NCBI GenBank assembly: GCA_964019415.1
Contig: OZ025876.1
Location: 6,808,293 to 6,872,292 of the forward strand
From: Ianthella basta
Lineage: Eukaryota; Porifera; Demospongiae; Verongiida; Ianthellidae
Reading direction: 5' to 3'
DNA length: 64,000 bases
Both the position numbers and the translations under genes were made by a program. Every line of letters begins with the position of its first letter. Position 1 is the stretch's first letter. Positions 1-10,062 of this stretch are shown here, in pieces. The notes below the pieces were generated by a model. It was not told the origin of the DNA. It did no database searches and was given only the letters and a program-made list of their open reading frames with translations.

Positions 1-529
1 TGTCACCTGGATCATTCTATGGTTATTTGAAGGTATGACTGTGAATGTGTATGTGAAACGTTTTGTGTTTTGTTGAGCAGTGGGGATAGGGCACTGCATG
101 CATGGGATGTGCTAGTCGTAACAGCATACTTCAGGGTTGTTGGAGAACAAATATGTGTTGCAGATACCTACATTCATTGTATGGTGAGGTGAAAATTGCT
201 GCGGTTGTGGAATCATGCATGGAGGTACAGTCCGTGTCAAAAGTAACTTACTTTTTTCCTGCAGACCCGCCGCTACATACATGTGCGAAATTCTGCTCAG
301 CAACCAACGATCGGCCGCAGAACATTCGCGAATGATTGGCGGCCGCCGCATGTAAGATTGGCAGAATCGTCGCCCGAAGTGTCGCAGAGTCGCCGCGAAG
401 GATCTGCAGACTCGCCGAGAAGAATCGGCCGATCCTAGTATATCTAGTATATCTATGGGCCGATATACCTCTACGTTTAGTCCTGTATTGTACTCGGCAC
501 AGCGCCATTTTGTAGCAATGTTTATCTAA
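1..529. other. No gene recognised
   Basis: The first half-kilobase has only short open frames on both strands with no recognisable domain. A segment at about 300-420 is richer in CpG than its surroundings. I see no supportable gene here. Confidence 0.5.
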
Positions 530-655
530 CGAGGTGTAATATTTGTTTAAGGAGGTGTAATATTTGTTTAGCGAGGTGTAATGTTTGTTTAACGAGGTGT
601 AATATTTGTTTAGCGAGGTGTAATGTTTGTTTAACGAGGTGTAATGTTTGTTTAA
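530..655. repeat. 21-bp tandem repeat, six copies
   Basis: Six head-to-tail copies of a 21-bp unit with core CGAGGTGTAATATTTGTTTA. They vary only at a few positions (AAT/AAG at the eleventh to twelfth base, AA/AG at the end). The array is noncoding and has no clear partner elsewhere in the window. Confidence 0.9.
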
Positions 656-826
656 GGTTATATCAAAGTCAGGCCATGCACTATCAAAGTCAGGAATAAT
701 TCAAAGAAAAGTATACACTGCACATGCAAGTACGTAACAGGTCAGATAAACAGTTGTTCAATAGCCAGAAGGGCCTCCCTCCTCTTTGACTATGGCTGGC
801 ATCACTTTCTGTAGGTGTCCAATGTA

Positions 827-951
827 TGCAGGAGGAAGTTAACGAGCTTCGAGCGCAGTACTGACTTCAGTGGGATACAAGACGTTTCGATCCGTAGATC
901 TTCATCAGTTGTAATACAAAACTTAGGGAAGCGCGACATTAAATAAGGGTG
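827..951 (-). repeat. Left arm of perfect inverted repeat with hammerhead core
   Basis: This 125-bp segment is the exact reverse complement of 1256-1380. Read on the minus strand it carries a hammerhead-like core at about 872-917 (CTGATGA, short helix, GAAAC, GTC). It resembles terminal repeats of Penelope-like retroelements, which are known to carry minimal hammerheads. No reverse transcriptase is visible between the arms, so this is terminal-repeat sequence without an autonomous element. Confidence 0.75.
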
Positions 952-1255
952 TGTGTGTCATTGAGTGTCAAAAGTTTGGCGGGGGGGTGATGTAATGGGT
1001 GCATCTAATTAGGAGTAAAGGGGGTGATAGGCAATAGAATGAATAGGGGTGGGAGGTGAGGTAGGGTGAGGTGGCCTGGGGTCAGTCAAGGGGGAGAGTG
1101 AGAAGGAGGCTTGTTCAACAAGGGGAGCCAGGAGGGATTAATGTTAAGTCCACAGTCCAAGTTAGAGGTTTGGGGTTGCTGGTGGATGTGCAGGGCCTCT
1201 AGGACCCTTCTCTTCCAATAGCTACCTTCCTCTTGTTTGACTGTAGCGGCTTCCT

Positions 1256-1380
1256 CACCCTTATTTAATGTCGCGCTTCCCTAAGTTTTGTATTACAACT
1301 GATGAAGATCTACGGATCGAAACGTCTTGTATCCCACTGAAGTCAGTACTGCGCTCGAAGCTCGTTAACTTCCTCCTGCA
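1256..1380 (+). repeat. Right arm of perfect inverted repeat with hammerhead core
   Basis: Exact inverted copy of 827-951, with a 304-bp spacer between the arms. The arm runs up to the C-terminal end of the decayed Tc1 transposase, so the two elements abut or one inserted beside the other. A 125-bp perfect foldback suggests a recent or gene-converted event. Confidence 0.8.
1290..1335 (+). ncRNA. Hammerhead ribozyme-like motif, minimal stem III
   Basis: The core CTGATGA lies at 1299-1305 and GAAAC at 1319-1323, followed by GTC at 1324-1326. Helix II is GATC/GATC around the loop TACG, with one extra A next to the core. Helix I is TACAA (1294-1298) with TTGTA (1327-1331). Stem III would be the palindrome ACGT with no loop, the very short stem known from hammerheads in Penelope-like elements, which are thought to cleave as dimers. 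The mirror copy is on the minus strand at about 872-917. Cleavage activity is inferred. Confidence 0.6.
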
Positions 1381-2248
1381 TCGTGAACACGCAGTAATGA
1401 ACCTCTACAGTATCGTGTCCAATGTATCTTTTGCAGACTTCAGGTGTGAGCATCTTCCAATATGTTCGGATGGCATCTTTCAACTCATCTGGGTTTATGG
1501 GCTTCTGCTTGTCTCGTAGGTATGTCTTCATGGATTCCCATACCAGTTCAATAGGATTGAGATCCGGACTTTCTGCAGGGCTTTTCCACCGGTTTACCCT
1601 GTTGTTGGCAAAGAAGAGTTGAATGTACTTGCTGGTGTGCTTAGAGTCATTATCCTGGTGCAATCTATGGTGATGCGGATACTTTTCTTGGATGAAGGGC
1701 AAAAGGGAACCTGACAATATATCTCCATACTTGATGGCGTTCATGATGCCGGTAAATATGACAAGATGAGTTGCTCCTTGTTTCAAGATCTCTCCCCACA
1801 CATGGACTTTAGGGGGGTGCTTATGCTTGTACTTGAGCTTTCTTGGTGTCTTCTTCTTCCGGAAACTCATTGTTGAATGGTTCACTCATCCGTGAAGATG
1901 ACATCGTCAAAAGTCTCCATCTCCTCAATGCGCATTTTGCACCAGTCAAGCCTCTTGGCATTGTTTGCTTCCCGGATAGCTTGACAGTATCGAGCTGTTG
2001 AAATGTTCCAGCCAAGCTCATTCCGAATCCTTGCTATGGTTCTTACACCGTATGGAACTTTGTCAGCACCGAATCTCTTGATGAGGGTATTCTTGAGGGC
2101 TGAAACAGTAAGCTCGTCGTTTCTGGCCATTTCTTCATCGATGCAGCGATAATGCTCTTCGGGGGCTTTAGGCGGTGCTCCACTCTTTGGGCAGTCAGTC
2201 ACATCTCCAGTCTTTTGCCATCTGGTGATGGTGTTCTTTACTGCCCTC
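1343..2248 (-). pseudogene. Tc1/mariner-type transposase, truncated and broken
   Basis: The minus strand encodes most of a Tc1-family DDE transposase. A helix-turn-helix remnant with ITRWQKTGDVTDCPKSG lies at about 2195-2245. The first catalytic Asp is in DVIFTDE near 1885-1905, the second in HQDNDSKHTS, and the Glu in SPDLNPIELVW. There are 34 residues between the second Asp and the Glu, giving the DD34E spacing of Tc1. The frame is broken: an in-frame TGA follows the FTDE motif at 1882-1884, and a frame change lies about 15 bases further on. The N-terminal end is lost at about 2248, where a different dispersed repeat begins. It cannot make active transposase. I am confident of the family and of the breaks. 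Confidence 0.88.
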
Positions 2249-2520
2249 CAACTTCAAAGGGGATGTACTAGAAATCTTATAGCATAACTACAATGTTGTT
2301 GCAGACATGGAGTACTCCCAAGAGTACTCTGGTACTCCACCGAGTGGTGCATGAAGAATGCAGAAGATGAAGTCATAATACCCTCCTACTGCAAGGGGAT
2401 GCCCCAGTAATCTTGTAACATAACTGCAGTGTTGTTATAGACATGGAGTGGTCATGTGTACTCCATGGAGTGGTGCATGAAGAAGGGTGTAGATGATGTG
2501 TCATAATACACCCTTACACA
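2249..2520 (+). repeat. Dispersed repeat, partial copy (GT-ended family)
   Basis: A partial copy of a family defined by sub-repeats of about 140 bp. Each sub-repeat runs from a CTACTGCAAGGGGATG block through GTAACATAACTGCAG to ACTCCATGGAGTGGTGCATG. Other copies are at 2885-3425, 3490-4157, 6515-6990, 7660-8035 and 61990-62570. Noncoding. Confidence 0.8.
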
Positions 2521-2556
2521 GTGGTACCCTAATACACAAAGGTACATATAGACTGC

Positions 2557-2650
2557 AATGTTTTAGTGCTATTTGGGGCCAGAGAGGCTGGCTGATTTGG
2601 AGAGGTGGCTGACAAGCACAGTGACTATCGGTTCCAATATACCTGGTCCA
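2557..2650. repeat. MITE fragment
   Basis: A fragment containing the internal block TTTAGTGCTATTTG and a CACAGTGACTATCGGTTCC end. It resembles the MITE family at 6340-6492, 43659-43899 and 56020-56250. Confidence 0.5.
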
Positions 2651-2884
2651 GTTAAACAGTGACAAATCCCTCACATTACTTTGAAGCCATTACCAGTTGA
2701 ATGTCAAATTGCACATTACAGTTATGTTATGTGAGCTCAGTCTTTACTCTCTCAACCAACAACATGTACTACAATGGAGCCTATCCAAGGTGGTCATAAT
2801 TCAGCTGTTGATTGAAGTAGTTATGTGTGGGCCAAGGTGCACTTGTGTTTATAGTATGTATACACCTCAACAACACAGATAATA

Positions 2885-3425
2885 CGTACAATACACAATA
2901 ATATGCAAACACTGGCATGGGATTTCTTGTATTCCAATGTGCATCAAATGGATGACGGCACTGTTCAGTGCCTGTTGGGATAGTGAATTGGGATGTGCCA
3001 GTTGGTGTTGTAACACAGCCCCTCAGTGTTGTCGGGGAATATGGAATGTGATGTCCACATGCACTGTGCGGTGCGGGGAAGATTGCTGCGGTTACTGAAT
3101 CATGTGCATGCGAGTTGCCCTCCTACTACAAGGGGATGTACCAGTAGTGCTGTAGACATGGAGCAGTCACCTGTACTCCCAAGAGTACTCTCGGTACTCC
3201 ACCGAGTGGTGCATAAAATATGCAGAAGATGAAGTCATAATACACTCCTACTGCAAGGGGATGCCCCAGTAATCTTGTAACATACCTGCAGTGTTAACGT
3301 TGGAGTGGTCATGTGTACTCCATGGAGTGGTGCATGAAGAATGGTGTAGATGATGTGTCATAATACACTCCTACTTCAAAGAGGATGTACTGTACCGGTG
3401 AATTTTATAACACAGATGCAATGTT
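2885..3425 (+). repeat. Dispersed repeat, first unit of a direct duplication
   Basis: Nearly identical to 3530-4060, with a constant offset of 645 bp. It holds the sub-repeats with ACTCCATGGAGTGGTGCATG, plus a unique head (ACAATAATATGCAAACACTG). The short open frames here repeat identically in the second unit and are not genes. Confidence 0.85.
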
Positions 3426-3489
3426 GTATTAAGTTGTCATATCAACACCATTGAGTATAAGAGTGCGGTGACTATCGGTTCCAATATAC

Positions 3490-4152
3490 TAGTTAAAGTA
3501 TGTATACACCTCAACAACACAGAAAATTACATGCAATATACAATAATATGCAAACACTGCCATGGTATTTCTTGTATTCCAATGTACATCAAATGGATGA
3601 CGGCACTGTTCAGTGCCAGTTTGGATAGTGAATTGGGATGTGCCAGTTGGTGTTGTAACACAGCCCCTCAGTGTTGTCGGGGAATATGGAATGTGATGTC
3701 CACATGCACTGTGCGGTGCGGGGAAGATTGCTGCGGTTACTGAATCATGTGCATGCGAGTTGCCCTCCTACTACAAGGGGATGTACCAGTAGTGCTGTAG
3801 ACATGGAGTGGTCACGTGTACTCCCAAGTGTACTCTGGTACTCCACAGAGTGGTGCATGAAGAATGCAGAAGATGAAGTCATAATACACTCCTACTGCAA
3901 GGGGATGCCCCAGTAATCTTGTAACATAACTGCAGTTGTTATAGACATGGAGTGGTCATGTGTACTCCATGGAGTGGTGCATGAAGAATGGTATAGATGA
4001 TGTGTCATAATACACTCCTACTTCAAAGGGGCAGTACTGTACTGACGAATTTTGTTACACAGCTAAAATATACTGTTCACTGTCTCTTGCTGTATCAACA
4101 CCATTGGGTAGGTGGAGTGCAGTCCCCATGGTTGGAGGTACTGTTTATTGGC

Positions 4153-4157
<5 letters not shown>
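3490..4157 (+). repeat. Dispersed repeat, second unit, ending in (GT)n
   Basis: This copy runs through the shared GTGCAGTCCCCATGGTTGGA tail straight into a (GT)n tract. The same tail also abuts GT/CA tracts at about 7660 (reversed) and about 16790. This suggests the microsatellite is an intrinsic end of the element. Confidence 0.75.
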
Positions 4158-4202
<45 letters not shown>

Positions 4203-4213
4203 CGTGTGTGTGC

Positions 4214-4312
<99 letters not shown>

Positions 4313-4319
4313 CGCATGT
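4158..4319. repeat. (GT)n microsatellite
   Basis: About 160 bp of GT dinucleotides with GCGTGC interruptions and a GCGCGC end. It gives artefactual poly Cys-Val and His-Thr frames on the two strands. Confidence 0.97.
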
Positions 4320-4379
4320 GTGTAGGTGCATGTAGTATGTATGTGTGTGTGGTATCGTGCAAGCTAGTTGTCAGTTGCA

Positions 4380-5270
4380 CAATAGTGGAAAAAGTAATCT
4401 GGCTCGACAGACTAGTTCATGCCTAGCAAGTAGTAGAACATGCATCATTGATAAACTGGCTAGCAAAGATTCATTTACTGTCTTGAGTACTCTCTGGACT
4501 CTCAAATGCATATCTTGTTCATCCATCCCTGTGTGCCTAAGATGTAAGTCACTTCACAACCTCACTGCAAACTGACCCTACTGAGTTATATTGTGAATGT
4601 GATTCTCCAATAAACACATGAGCATGCCAGCCATTTTTGGAGAGCAATGGTTCTTTGCTCTTCCCAATGATTAATGACAACTACGCTATGAAAACAGAGG
4701 GACAGAGATCGACAAAGAAAGGAGGTGAGCCACCAAAGGTGACAAGCCAATGACTGGGCAAGCTTACAAAGTGTAGAAGATGCTGCATAGGGCAGCAGAA
4801 ACCATGTATAGATCGGGCACATACAGCCATATCAGATATTCATTCATGTTTGCTGTTGCACTGTTTGCACATAGCAACAGCAACACAGCAAATTTAATTG
4901 GCCTTCTCATGCCCACCCCAAAACTTCCCTGTAATCGCCAAGATTTCTATAATTATACACATAATATATGTTTTGTAACTAAACATATACAGTATATGGT
5001 GAGTTTACACCATGCAACTTGCTCGCCTTAACTGAATTTCAGAAGAAAATAATTGTTGTGATCAGATTGCCAAAGCAAGATCATTAACACTTCATATACA
5101 GTAAGACTTAGTACTATACAGACATTCTAATATATGCTATTGAATTCTACAATTGTATATATTCTAAATGCTGCCAACACACTCTGTGCTAAGTCTATGC
5201 CTATATATAGTCAGGTCTGCAGCTCTACAGTTTGTTTTCTACAGCAGGTTCCTATGTACTGCTACACTAT
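4380..5270. other. AT-rich noncoding stretch
   Basis: Intergenic sequence between the GT tract and the 3' end of the minus-strand gene at 5271. I see only short open frames without recognisable domains. Confidence 0.5.
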
Positions 5271-5888
5271 CTAGTAATTTGGCACTGCCTCAGGTTTCTT
5301 CAAATAGTGTCTGCCACCGTCATCAACTGCCTCCACTTTGTAGGTCGTGTATCCGCGATCAAACCTTAACTCCACAGGTTCCAGCTGCACCCCAGCATCG
5401 ACCATCTGGCCTGGTTTGATGCTACGATAGCAGGCAACGTAGTACTTGGGGTGCACATAAAACTCACTAGTTTCACCAGGATGCACTCCGTCTTGAATCA
5501 CTAGCAGTTTGCCATCGATACCGAAGCCCATCTTCAGTGGCTCTTTAGTATTGTTGGCAAGTTTGATGTGCCCATCTGCTGCACCTCCTATCGGATCATC
5601 ATTGATGTCTGGAATGTCACCGTCAGCTGTTTTCACCTCGTAGGTCTTCTTCAGTTCGGCTGGACATATCTGTTTTCCTCTGTAAGCATTGTTGCTTGCA
5701 TCCCAGTTGGTAATAGCGACAGAGTATTCCAGCTTCCAGCTCACCGTTTCCTCGGCTCCATGTCCAAGACGTGCAATCTGCCAAGCAACACTCTGCAAGC
5801 CGGGGCTATCTGGAAATGTTTGGTAGATACCAAAATGGTAGGCCTCTTTGGTTGAGTTAACAAGCTGCACATGATACTCAGTAGCCAT
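5271..5888 (-). CDS. Intronless 205-residue two-repeat protein, possibly RhiA-like
   Basis: The start is chosen at the ATG at 5888-5886, which has a strong ACCATGG context; an earlier in-frame start 12 codons upstream is weaker. The protein has two similar halves. The first (about residues 1-85) opens YHVQLVNSTKEAYHFGIYQT and ends before PAELKKTYEV. The second (about 105-205) opens HIKLANNTKEPLKMGFGIDG and ends in a strand-rich tail. There is no signal peptide, membrane helix or cysteine framework, so a cytoplasmic beta-sandwich protein is likely. From memory it resembles bacterial RhiA-type and fungal hypothetical proteins, but this is unverified. A paralogue lies at the far end of the window (63546-64000). 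The lack of introns next to spliced genes is compatible with horizontal or retro origin. Function unknown. Confidence 0.8.
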   Translation of the reverse strand: MATEYHVQLVNSTKEAYHFGIYQTFPDSPGLQSVAWQIARLGHGAEETVSWKLEYSVAITNWDASNNAYRGKQICPAELKKTYEVKTADGDIPDINDDPIGGAADGHIKLANNTKEPLKMGFGIDGKLLVIQDGVHPGETSEFYVHPKYYVACYRSIKPGQMVDAGVQLEPVELRFDRGYTTYKVEAVDDGGRHYLKKPEAVPNY

Positions 5889-5960
5889 GGTCCTGGGTCT
5901 TTCAACTGGGTACAGCAGAATCAACCAATGCGACAGGGTGACAGCAAGCTGGTGAACCCT

Positions 5961-5970
5961 CTTTTATAGC
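5961..5970 (-). promoter_or_regulatory. TATA box of the 5271-5888 gene
   Basis: GCTATAAAAG on the minus strand, about 73 bp upstream of the chosen ATG. This predicts transcription starting near 5935 and a 5' leader of roughly 45 bases. It supports the start at 5888 and an intronless transcript. Confidence 0.7.
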
Positions 5971-5988
5971 TTGGTTCTGCCAAGTGTA

Positions 5989-6339
5989 ATGATATTCATT
6001 ATATTGCTGAGTTTGCATGCCATAGACCTGAAGTTCCTTAGAAGGGTATGGCCTGTTTGCTCATCTCATGCTCATCAGGTGTGTATATGTAATTTTACTC
6101 CACACTTCAAATTGTGTGTGTGTGGGAGGGGGGGGGGGGTTATGTGTTTGTTTAATGTCATACTTCACATTAGAAGAGACAACAGCTGCTACATCTTCAT
6201 ATATATCTCAGGGCCACACAGCACACACACATATACATTTTGATGCCAAACATTATGTCACATGTACACATGCGTCTAAGATGTACGTAGATGTAGGTAG
6301 CTTCTACATGCATAAATATATGTACACAATAAATACCAT
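5989..6339. other. Intergenic, with short poly-G run
   Basis: No gene recognised. A run of about 13 G lies near 6127-6139, within a G-rich patch. Confidence 0.5.
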
Positions 6340-6492
6340 GAAACCTGTCTAAGACAGCCGCCTGTGGGCCAGTTCTGAATGACCATAATAGAATTTAAGG
6401 TAGCTGCTTTGCAGAGGTAGATTGCAATGATTTAGTGCTATTTGTATTTGAATGATGGCTGCCTAACACAGTGTTCATCTTAGACAGGTTCC
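6340..6492. mobile_element. Short nonautonomous element (MITE-like) with TIRs
   Basis: The ends are GAAACCTGTCTAAGA and its near-perfect inverted partner TCTTAGACAGGTTCC, enclosing about 150 bp with no coding capacity. Related copies lie in the first large introns of both receptor genes (43659-43899 and 56020-56250), so the family predates that duplication. Confidence 0.7.
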
Positions 6493-6514
6493 ACTGTATA
6501 TGCAACATTGACAC

Positions 6515-6990
6515 CATTCTTCATACACCACTCCATGGAGTACACATGACCACTCCATGACTATAACAACTGCAGTTATGTTACAAGATTACTGGTACAT
6601 CCCCTTGCAGTAGGAGTGTATTATGACTTCATCTTCTGCATTCTTCATGCACCACTCGGTGGAGTACCAGAGTACTCTTGGGAGTACAGGTGACCGCTCC
6701 ATGTCTGCAACAACACTTCAGGTATGCTATTAGATTACTAGTACATTCCTTTGAAGTAGGAGTGCAGACTCCATGCATGCATGGTACCACAACCGCAGCA
6801 ATCTCCCCCTCACCCTACAGTGCATGTGGACATCACAGCACTTCTTCCCCTACAACACTGAGGTACGTATAACACCAACTGGCACATCCCGCCAGTGCAC
6901 TATGCCCATACATGCAGCCATCCACTTTATGCACATTGGAATACAAGTGTTCCCATGGCAGAGTTTGTGTACTATTGTGTATGGTGTATA
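6515..6990 (-). repeat. Dispersed repeat (GT-ended family), reverse orientation
   Basis: Reverse-orientation copy, recognised by CACTCCATGGAGTACACATG and the GTAGTGCAGACTCC region. The overlapping short open frames are repeat-derived. Confidence 0.8.
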
Positions 6991-7047
6991 ATATCGGTTC
7001 TGCGTTGGTGAAGTTGGGGGTGGTATTCATCCTATTACCATCAGTAC

Positions 7048-7092
7048 GCCACACCGATGAGCCCCAATCAGGGCGAAACAGCTGTCTGTGGC
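7048..7092 (+). ncRNA. Hammerhead ribozyme-like motif, one core substitution
   Basis: Helix I is GCCACA (7048-7053) with TGTGGC (7087-7092). The core CCGATGA at 7054-7060 differs from CTGATGA at one base. Helix II is GCCC/GGGC around CAATCA, followed by GAAAC at 7075-7079. Stem III is the loopless palindrome ACAGCTGT, and C7086 sits at the cleavage position. The surrounding 6990-7290 resembles 60860-61015, so this belongs to a repeat family. The core substitution probably reduces activity. Confidence 0.65.
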
Positions 7093-7441
7093 TCTTCATC
7101 TTTGTAGGAATTAGGGGGAAGGGAATCACTGTTTGCCAACTGAATAGGGCCTTTTGGGCCTCCCAACCAACTGTACCACCAATACTGGTGTAGTTGGCTG
7201 ATGGCATAAACCCAGTGATTCTTCAAGCAACAAACCTAGCCTTTGCAGTGGCCCTACTGCAAGAGTCACCTTATCTGCAGAATAGAAGGACAGTTTTGAT
7301 GGCTTATTACAGTCTGTAGGTTGAAGAGCACATACATGTTTAGATGGCACACAGCATGTCACATGTGTACACAGTACTACTACACATGTACAGTATATAT
7401 ACGTACGTACATACCTACATCTATACAAGAGACATGTACAC

Positions 7442-7442
<1 letters not shown>

Positions 7443-7518
<76 letters not shown>

Positions 7519-7543
7519 ACACACACACACACACGCACACATG

Positions 7544-7575
<32 letters not shown>

Positions 7576-7577
7576 TG

Positions 7578-7609
<32 letters not shown>

Positions 7610-7660
7610 CACACACACACACACACGCATGCACGCGCACACACACAAACACACACACAC
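7443..7660. repeat. (CA)n microsatellite
   Basis: About 218 bp of CA repeats with GCACACATGCA interruptions, next to a reversed tail of the GT-ended dispersed repeat. Confidence 0.97.
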
Positions 7661-8035
7661 GTCTACTATAAACATTGCCCCCAGCCATGGGACTGCACTC
7701 CCATATGGTGTTGATATGACAACTTTATGAGACATTTAACATAATAGCAGCTGTGTTGCAAAATTCACCAGTACATTCCCTCTGAAGTAAGAGGGCATTA
7801 TGACACATCACCTATATACCATTCTTCATGCACCACTCCATGGAGTACACATGACCACTCCATGTCTACATTACTGTAGTTATGATACAAGATTTTACTG
7901 GTATATCCCCTTTGAGGTACGTAGGAGGGCAAACTGCACACATGATTCCACAACCGCAATAATACCCCCATGCACCCCACAGTGCATGTGGACATCACAC
8001 CTCGTATTCCCAACAACATAAGGTGTAGTCCCATG
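7661..8035 (-). repeat. Dispersed repeat (GT-ended family), reverse orientation
   Basis: Contains the reversed tail, the CACTCCATGGAGTACACATG block and the CCCACAGTGCATGTGGACAT block. It ends just upstream of the promoter of the gene at 8222. Confidence 0.8.
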
Positions 8036-8075
8036 CATTAAGCGAATTAGCCATGCAACCTACAGTGCAAGAATT

Positions 8076-8086
8076 GCTATAAATAG
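8076..8086 (+). promoter_or_regulatory. TATA box of first EEP gene
   Basis: GCTATAAATAG lies about 146 bp upstream of the first coding ATG. Transcription would start near 8108. Confidence 0.65.
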
Positions 8087-8221
8087 ACACTCCAAGTCCC
8101 TCTAGTGCGCTTGTGTTGAGCAGCTCTCACAGCTCCTGAGGCCCAACTCTCAGTCTACAGTTAGTGAACTTTCTGACAGCCAGTTCCTTTGCAAGCAGAC
8201 CAGTTCTCCAAAGGCAACACA

Positions 8222-9582
8222 ATGCATAAAGAGATACCAGAAACAGGTGAGTAGTGTATTGTACACATACGTATGCATTAAAACTGTAGATAATTATTGA
8301 CATATATACAGATGTTGCAGTGCCAGAGGGCTTTTCTTATACTGCAGTTTCTTTCCGGTGTTCTGTGGGAATCTAGTTTATATACATATAGGCATGAAGC
8401 AGCTAGCTACCAGTGGTACCAGACAGTATCAGGTCTTATATAGGACAAATGGGTGCTAATGTAGAAGAAGAGGCTCATTGCTACGTTGTTCAATGTAGGC
8501 AATATGTGGCAGATTATTCAACAACTGAATGCCGCAGTTTTGTATGCAGCTGACGTTGGCCTTCAGGCCAAAACGCCCTGCATTCAGTTGTTGAATAATC
8601 TGCGACGTATTGCCCACAAACTATTTGCCTACAAATAGCTAAAGAATGAAGCAAAGGAATTTGTAATAGACTGCCTTACAGTAATTTCCTTTCAAGTACC
8701 ATTTACATGAGCCATGACTGCAAGCATGCAATGTATGGCGTGATCAAGCTCTGAATTGTTTTCTTTACTTCTTATACAGACACCCTATCTGTTCTCAACT
8801 GGAATGTCATGGGATCAACAAGCAAATGTGCGTATGCACACAGAAACGAATGCAATTGCCCAAAATTGGGTGAAATAAGAAAGACAGCTTTGCGAAACAC
8901 ATTGCAAGTTCAGCAGCCCTATGACTTGGTGCTCCTTCAGGAGATGTGGACAAACAACATCGATCCATTCATAAAAAGTGAGATATGTCATTTCGGCATG
9001 ATCTACGAAGAAGAAGGGGTTCAACGCATTAACGCCATCATCTACCAGCCTGACAAGCTAGAAATGTTCCAAAACATCCAAGATGCTTTGGTGAATAAGG
9101 TTGGCATGGAAAGTTCTGAGCTGATTAAACATAGAGCACCTCAATTTGAACAATCTGGTAGACTAGTCATTGCCATTTTCGGAAAGAAGGGTAACAACTG
9201 CCCTGCTTTTATGGCCATGTCACTACATGCTCCAAGCAAAGATTGGGAAGCGCGAAAGCAACTTCTGGAGGGAGTGAGAGGATTTGCGAATGCTGTAGTG
9301 GCTGCAGGACTGCCTGTGCTGATTGGCGGTGATTTTAATGCTTCCATCAACTGGTGGCAACTGGATAAATACCAGGGGACCCATGGATACCAGGGGCTGC
9401 TCTACTGGCCTGGCCGGAGGTATGAGCTGATTGATTTCGTTACAGCAAAAGCACCTAATGCGCATTGCACACTCGAGGATGTGCAAACTGCAAAGATACC
9501 TATACAGGGTGTTCCGGATTACGATCTTATGCAGGCCATGAATCATGACCCCCTGACAGCTACGTTCACTTACCCAGTTTAG
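8222..9582 (+). CDS. Endonuclease/exonuclease/phosphatase-fold protein, copy 1
   Basis: Two coding exons, 8222-8246 and 8780-9582, encode 275 residues. The junction is CAG/GTGAGT at the donor and TTATACAG at the acceptor, and it restores the frame as Asp-Thr-Leu-Ser-Val-Leu-Asn-Trp-Asn. The motif order is that of the DNase I-like EEP superfamily: LNWN near the start, LLQE with the metal-binding Glu, SLHAP, GGDFNAS, and a C-terminal NHDP. Together these are the metal and catalytic residues of the fold, so a Mg-dependent phosphodiesterase or nuclease is likely; the substrate cannot be told. There is no signal peptide. A likely polyadenylation signal AATAAA is at about 9893. It is a paralogue of the gene at 14666-16434. 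Confidence 0.87.
8509..8603. repeat. Inverted repeat in intron of EEP gene 1
   Basis: The arms 8509-8532 and 8580-8603 are perfect 24-bp inverted copies beginning GCAGATTATTCAACAACTGA. Imperfect pairing extends outward through GGCAATA. The 47-base loop holds its own smaller palindrome, GGCCTTCAGGCC. It has the form of a foldback or MITE. Confidence 0.85.
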
Positions 9583-10004
9583 TAGACAGTAGCCTGCTGG
9601 AACAGGAAGTAGAATAATGATATCCATTTAGAATACAATGATGCTATATAGATGCCAAGATACTACTGTTATACACATGGCTGCACAGAACATGTTAGGC
9701 AATCCCATAGAACACATCCATACAGTGCTGGTAGTCCAATTTTGTATTTTTGTAGAAAATTGCTCTTTAGTAGATATACACTATGTACACTTGTAAACTT
9801 AGCATTATAATTGTAATAATCAGTAGTGATGCTGAGCAATTATAGAGAAAACAACAGCATTAAGACCTGCCGAAGGTCTTTGCAAGGTGCAAAATAAATT
9901 CTTGTATAAGTATCTAATATGAAGTGTGAACATTCTGTACATGAAAATGTAATGACAGCATGAATGCATGTGTGGTGTGACAGCATGAATGCTTGTGTGG
10001 TGTG
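9583..10004. other. 3' flank of EEP gene 1
   Basis: Probable 3' untranslated region followed by AT-rich sequence. The only signal I see is AATAAA at about 9893-9898. Confidence 0.4.
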
Positions 10005-10005
10005 T

Positions 10006-10049
<44 letters not shown>

Positions 10050-10058
10050 TGTGTGTGT
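10005..10058. repeat. (GT)n microsatellite
   Basis: A short GT tract leading directly into a G-rich segment. Confidence 0.95.
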
Positions 10059-10062
10059 GGGA

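Noticed and set aside
827..1380. Inverted repeat as the terminal repeats of the Tc1 element
   Set aside because: The arms lie together at one side of the transposase, contain hammerhead cores and do not flank it.
4095..4426. Long poly Cys-Val and His-Thr open frames here and at other GT/CA tracts
   Set aside because: They are translations of dinucleotide repeats, open in several frames on both strands.
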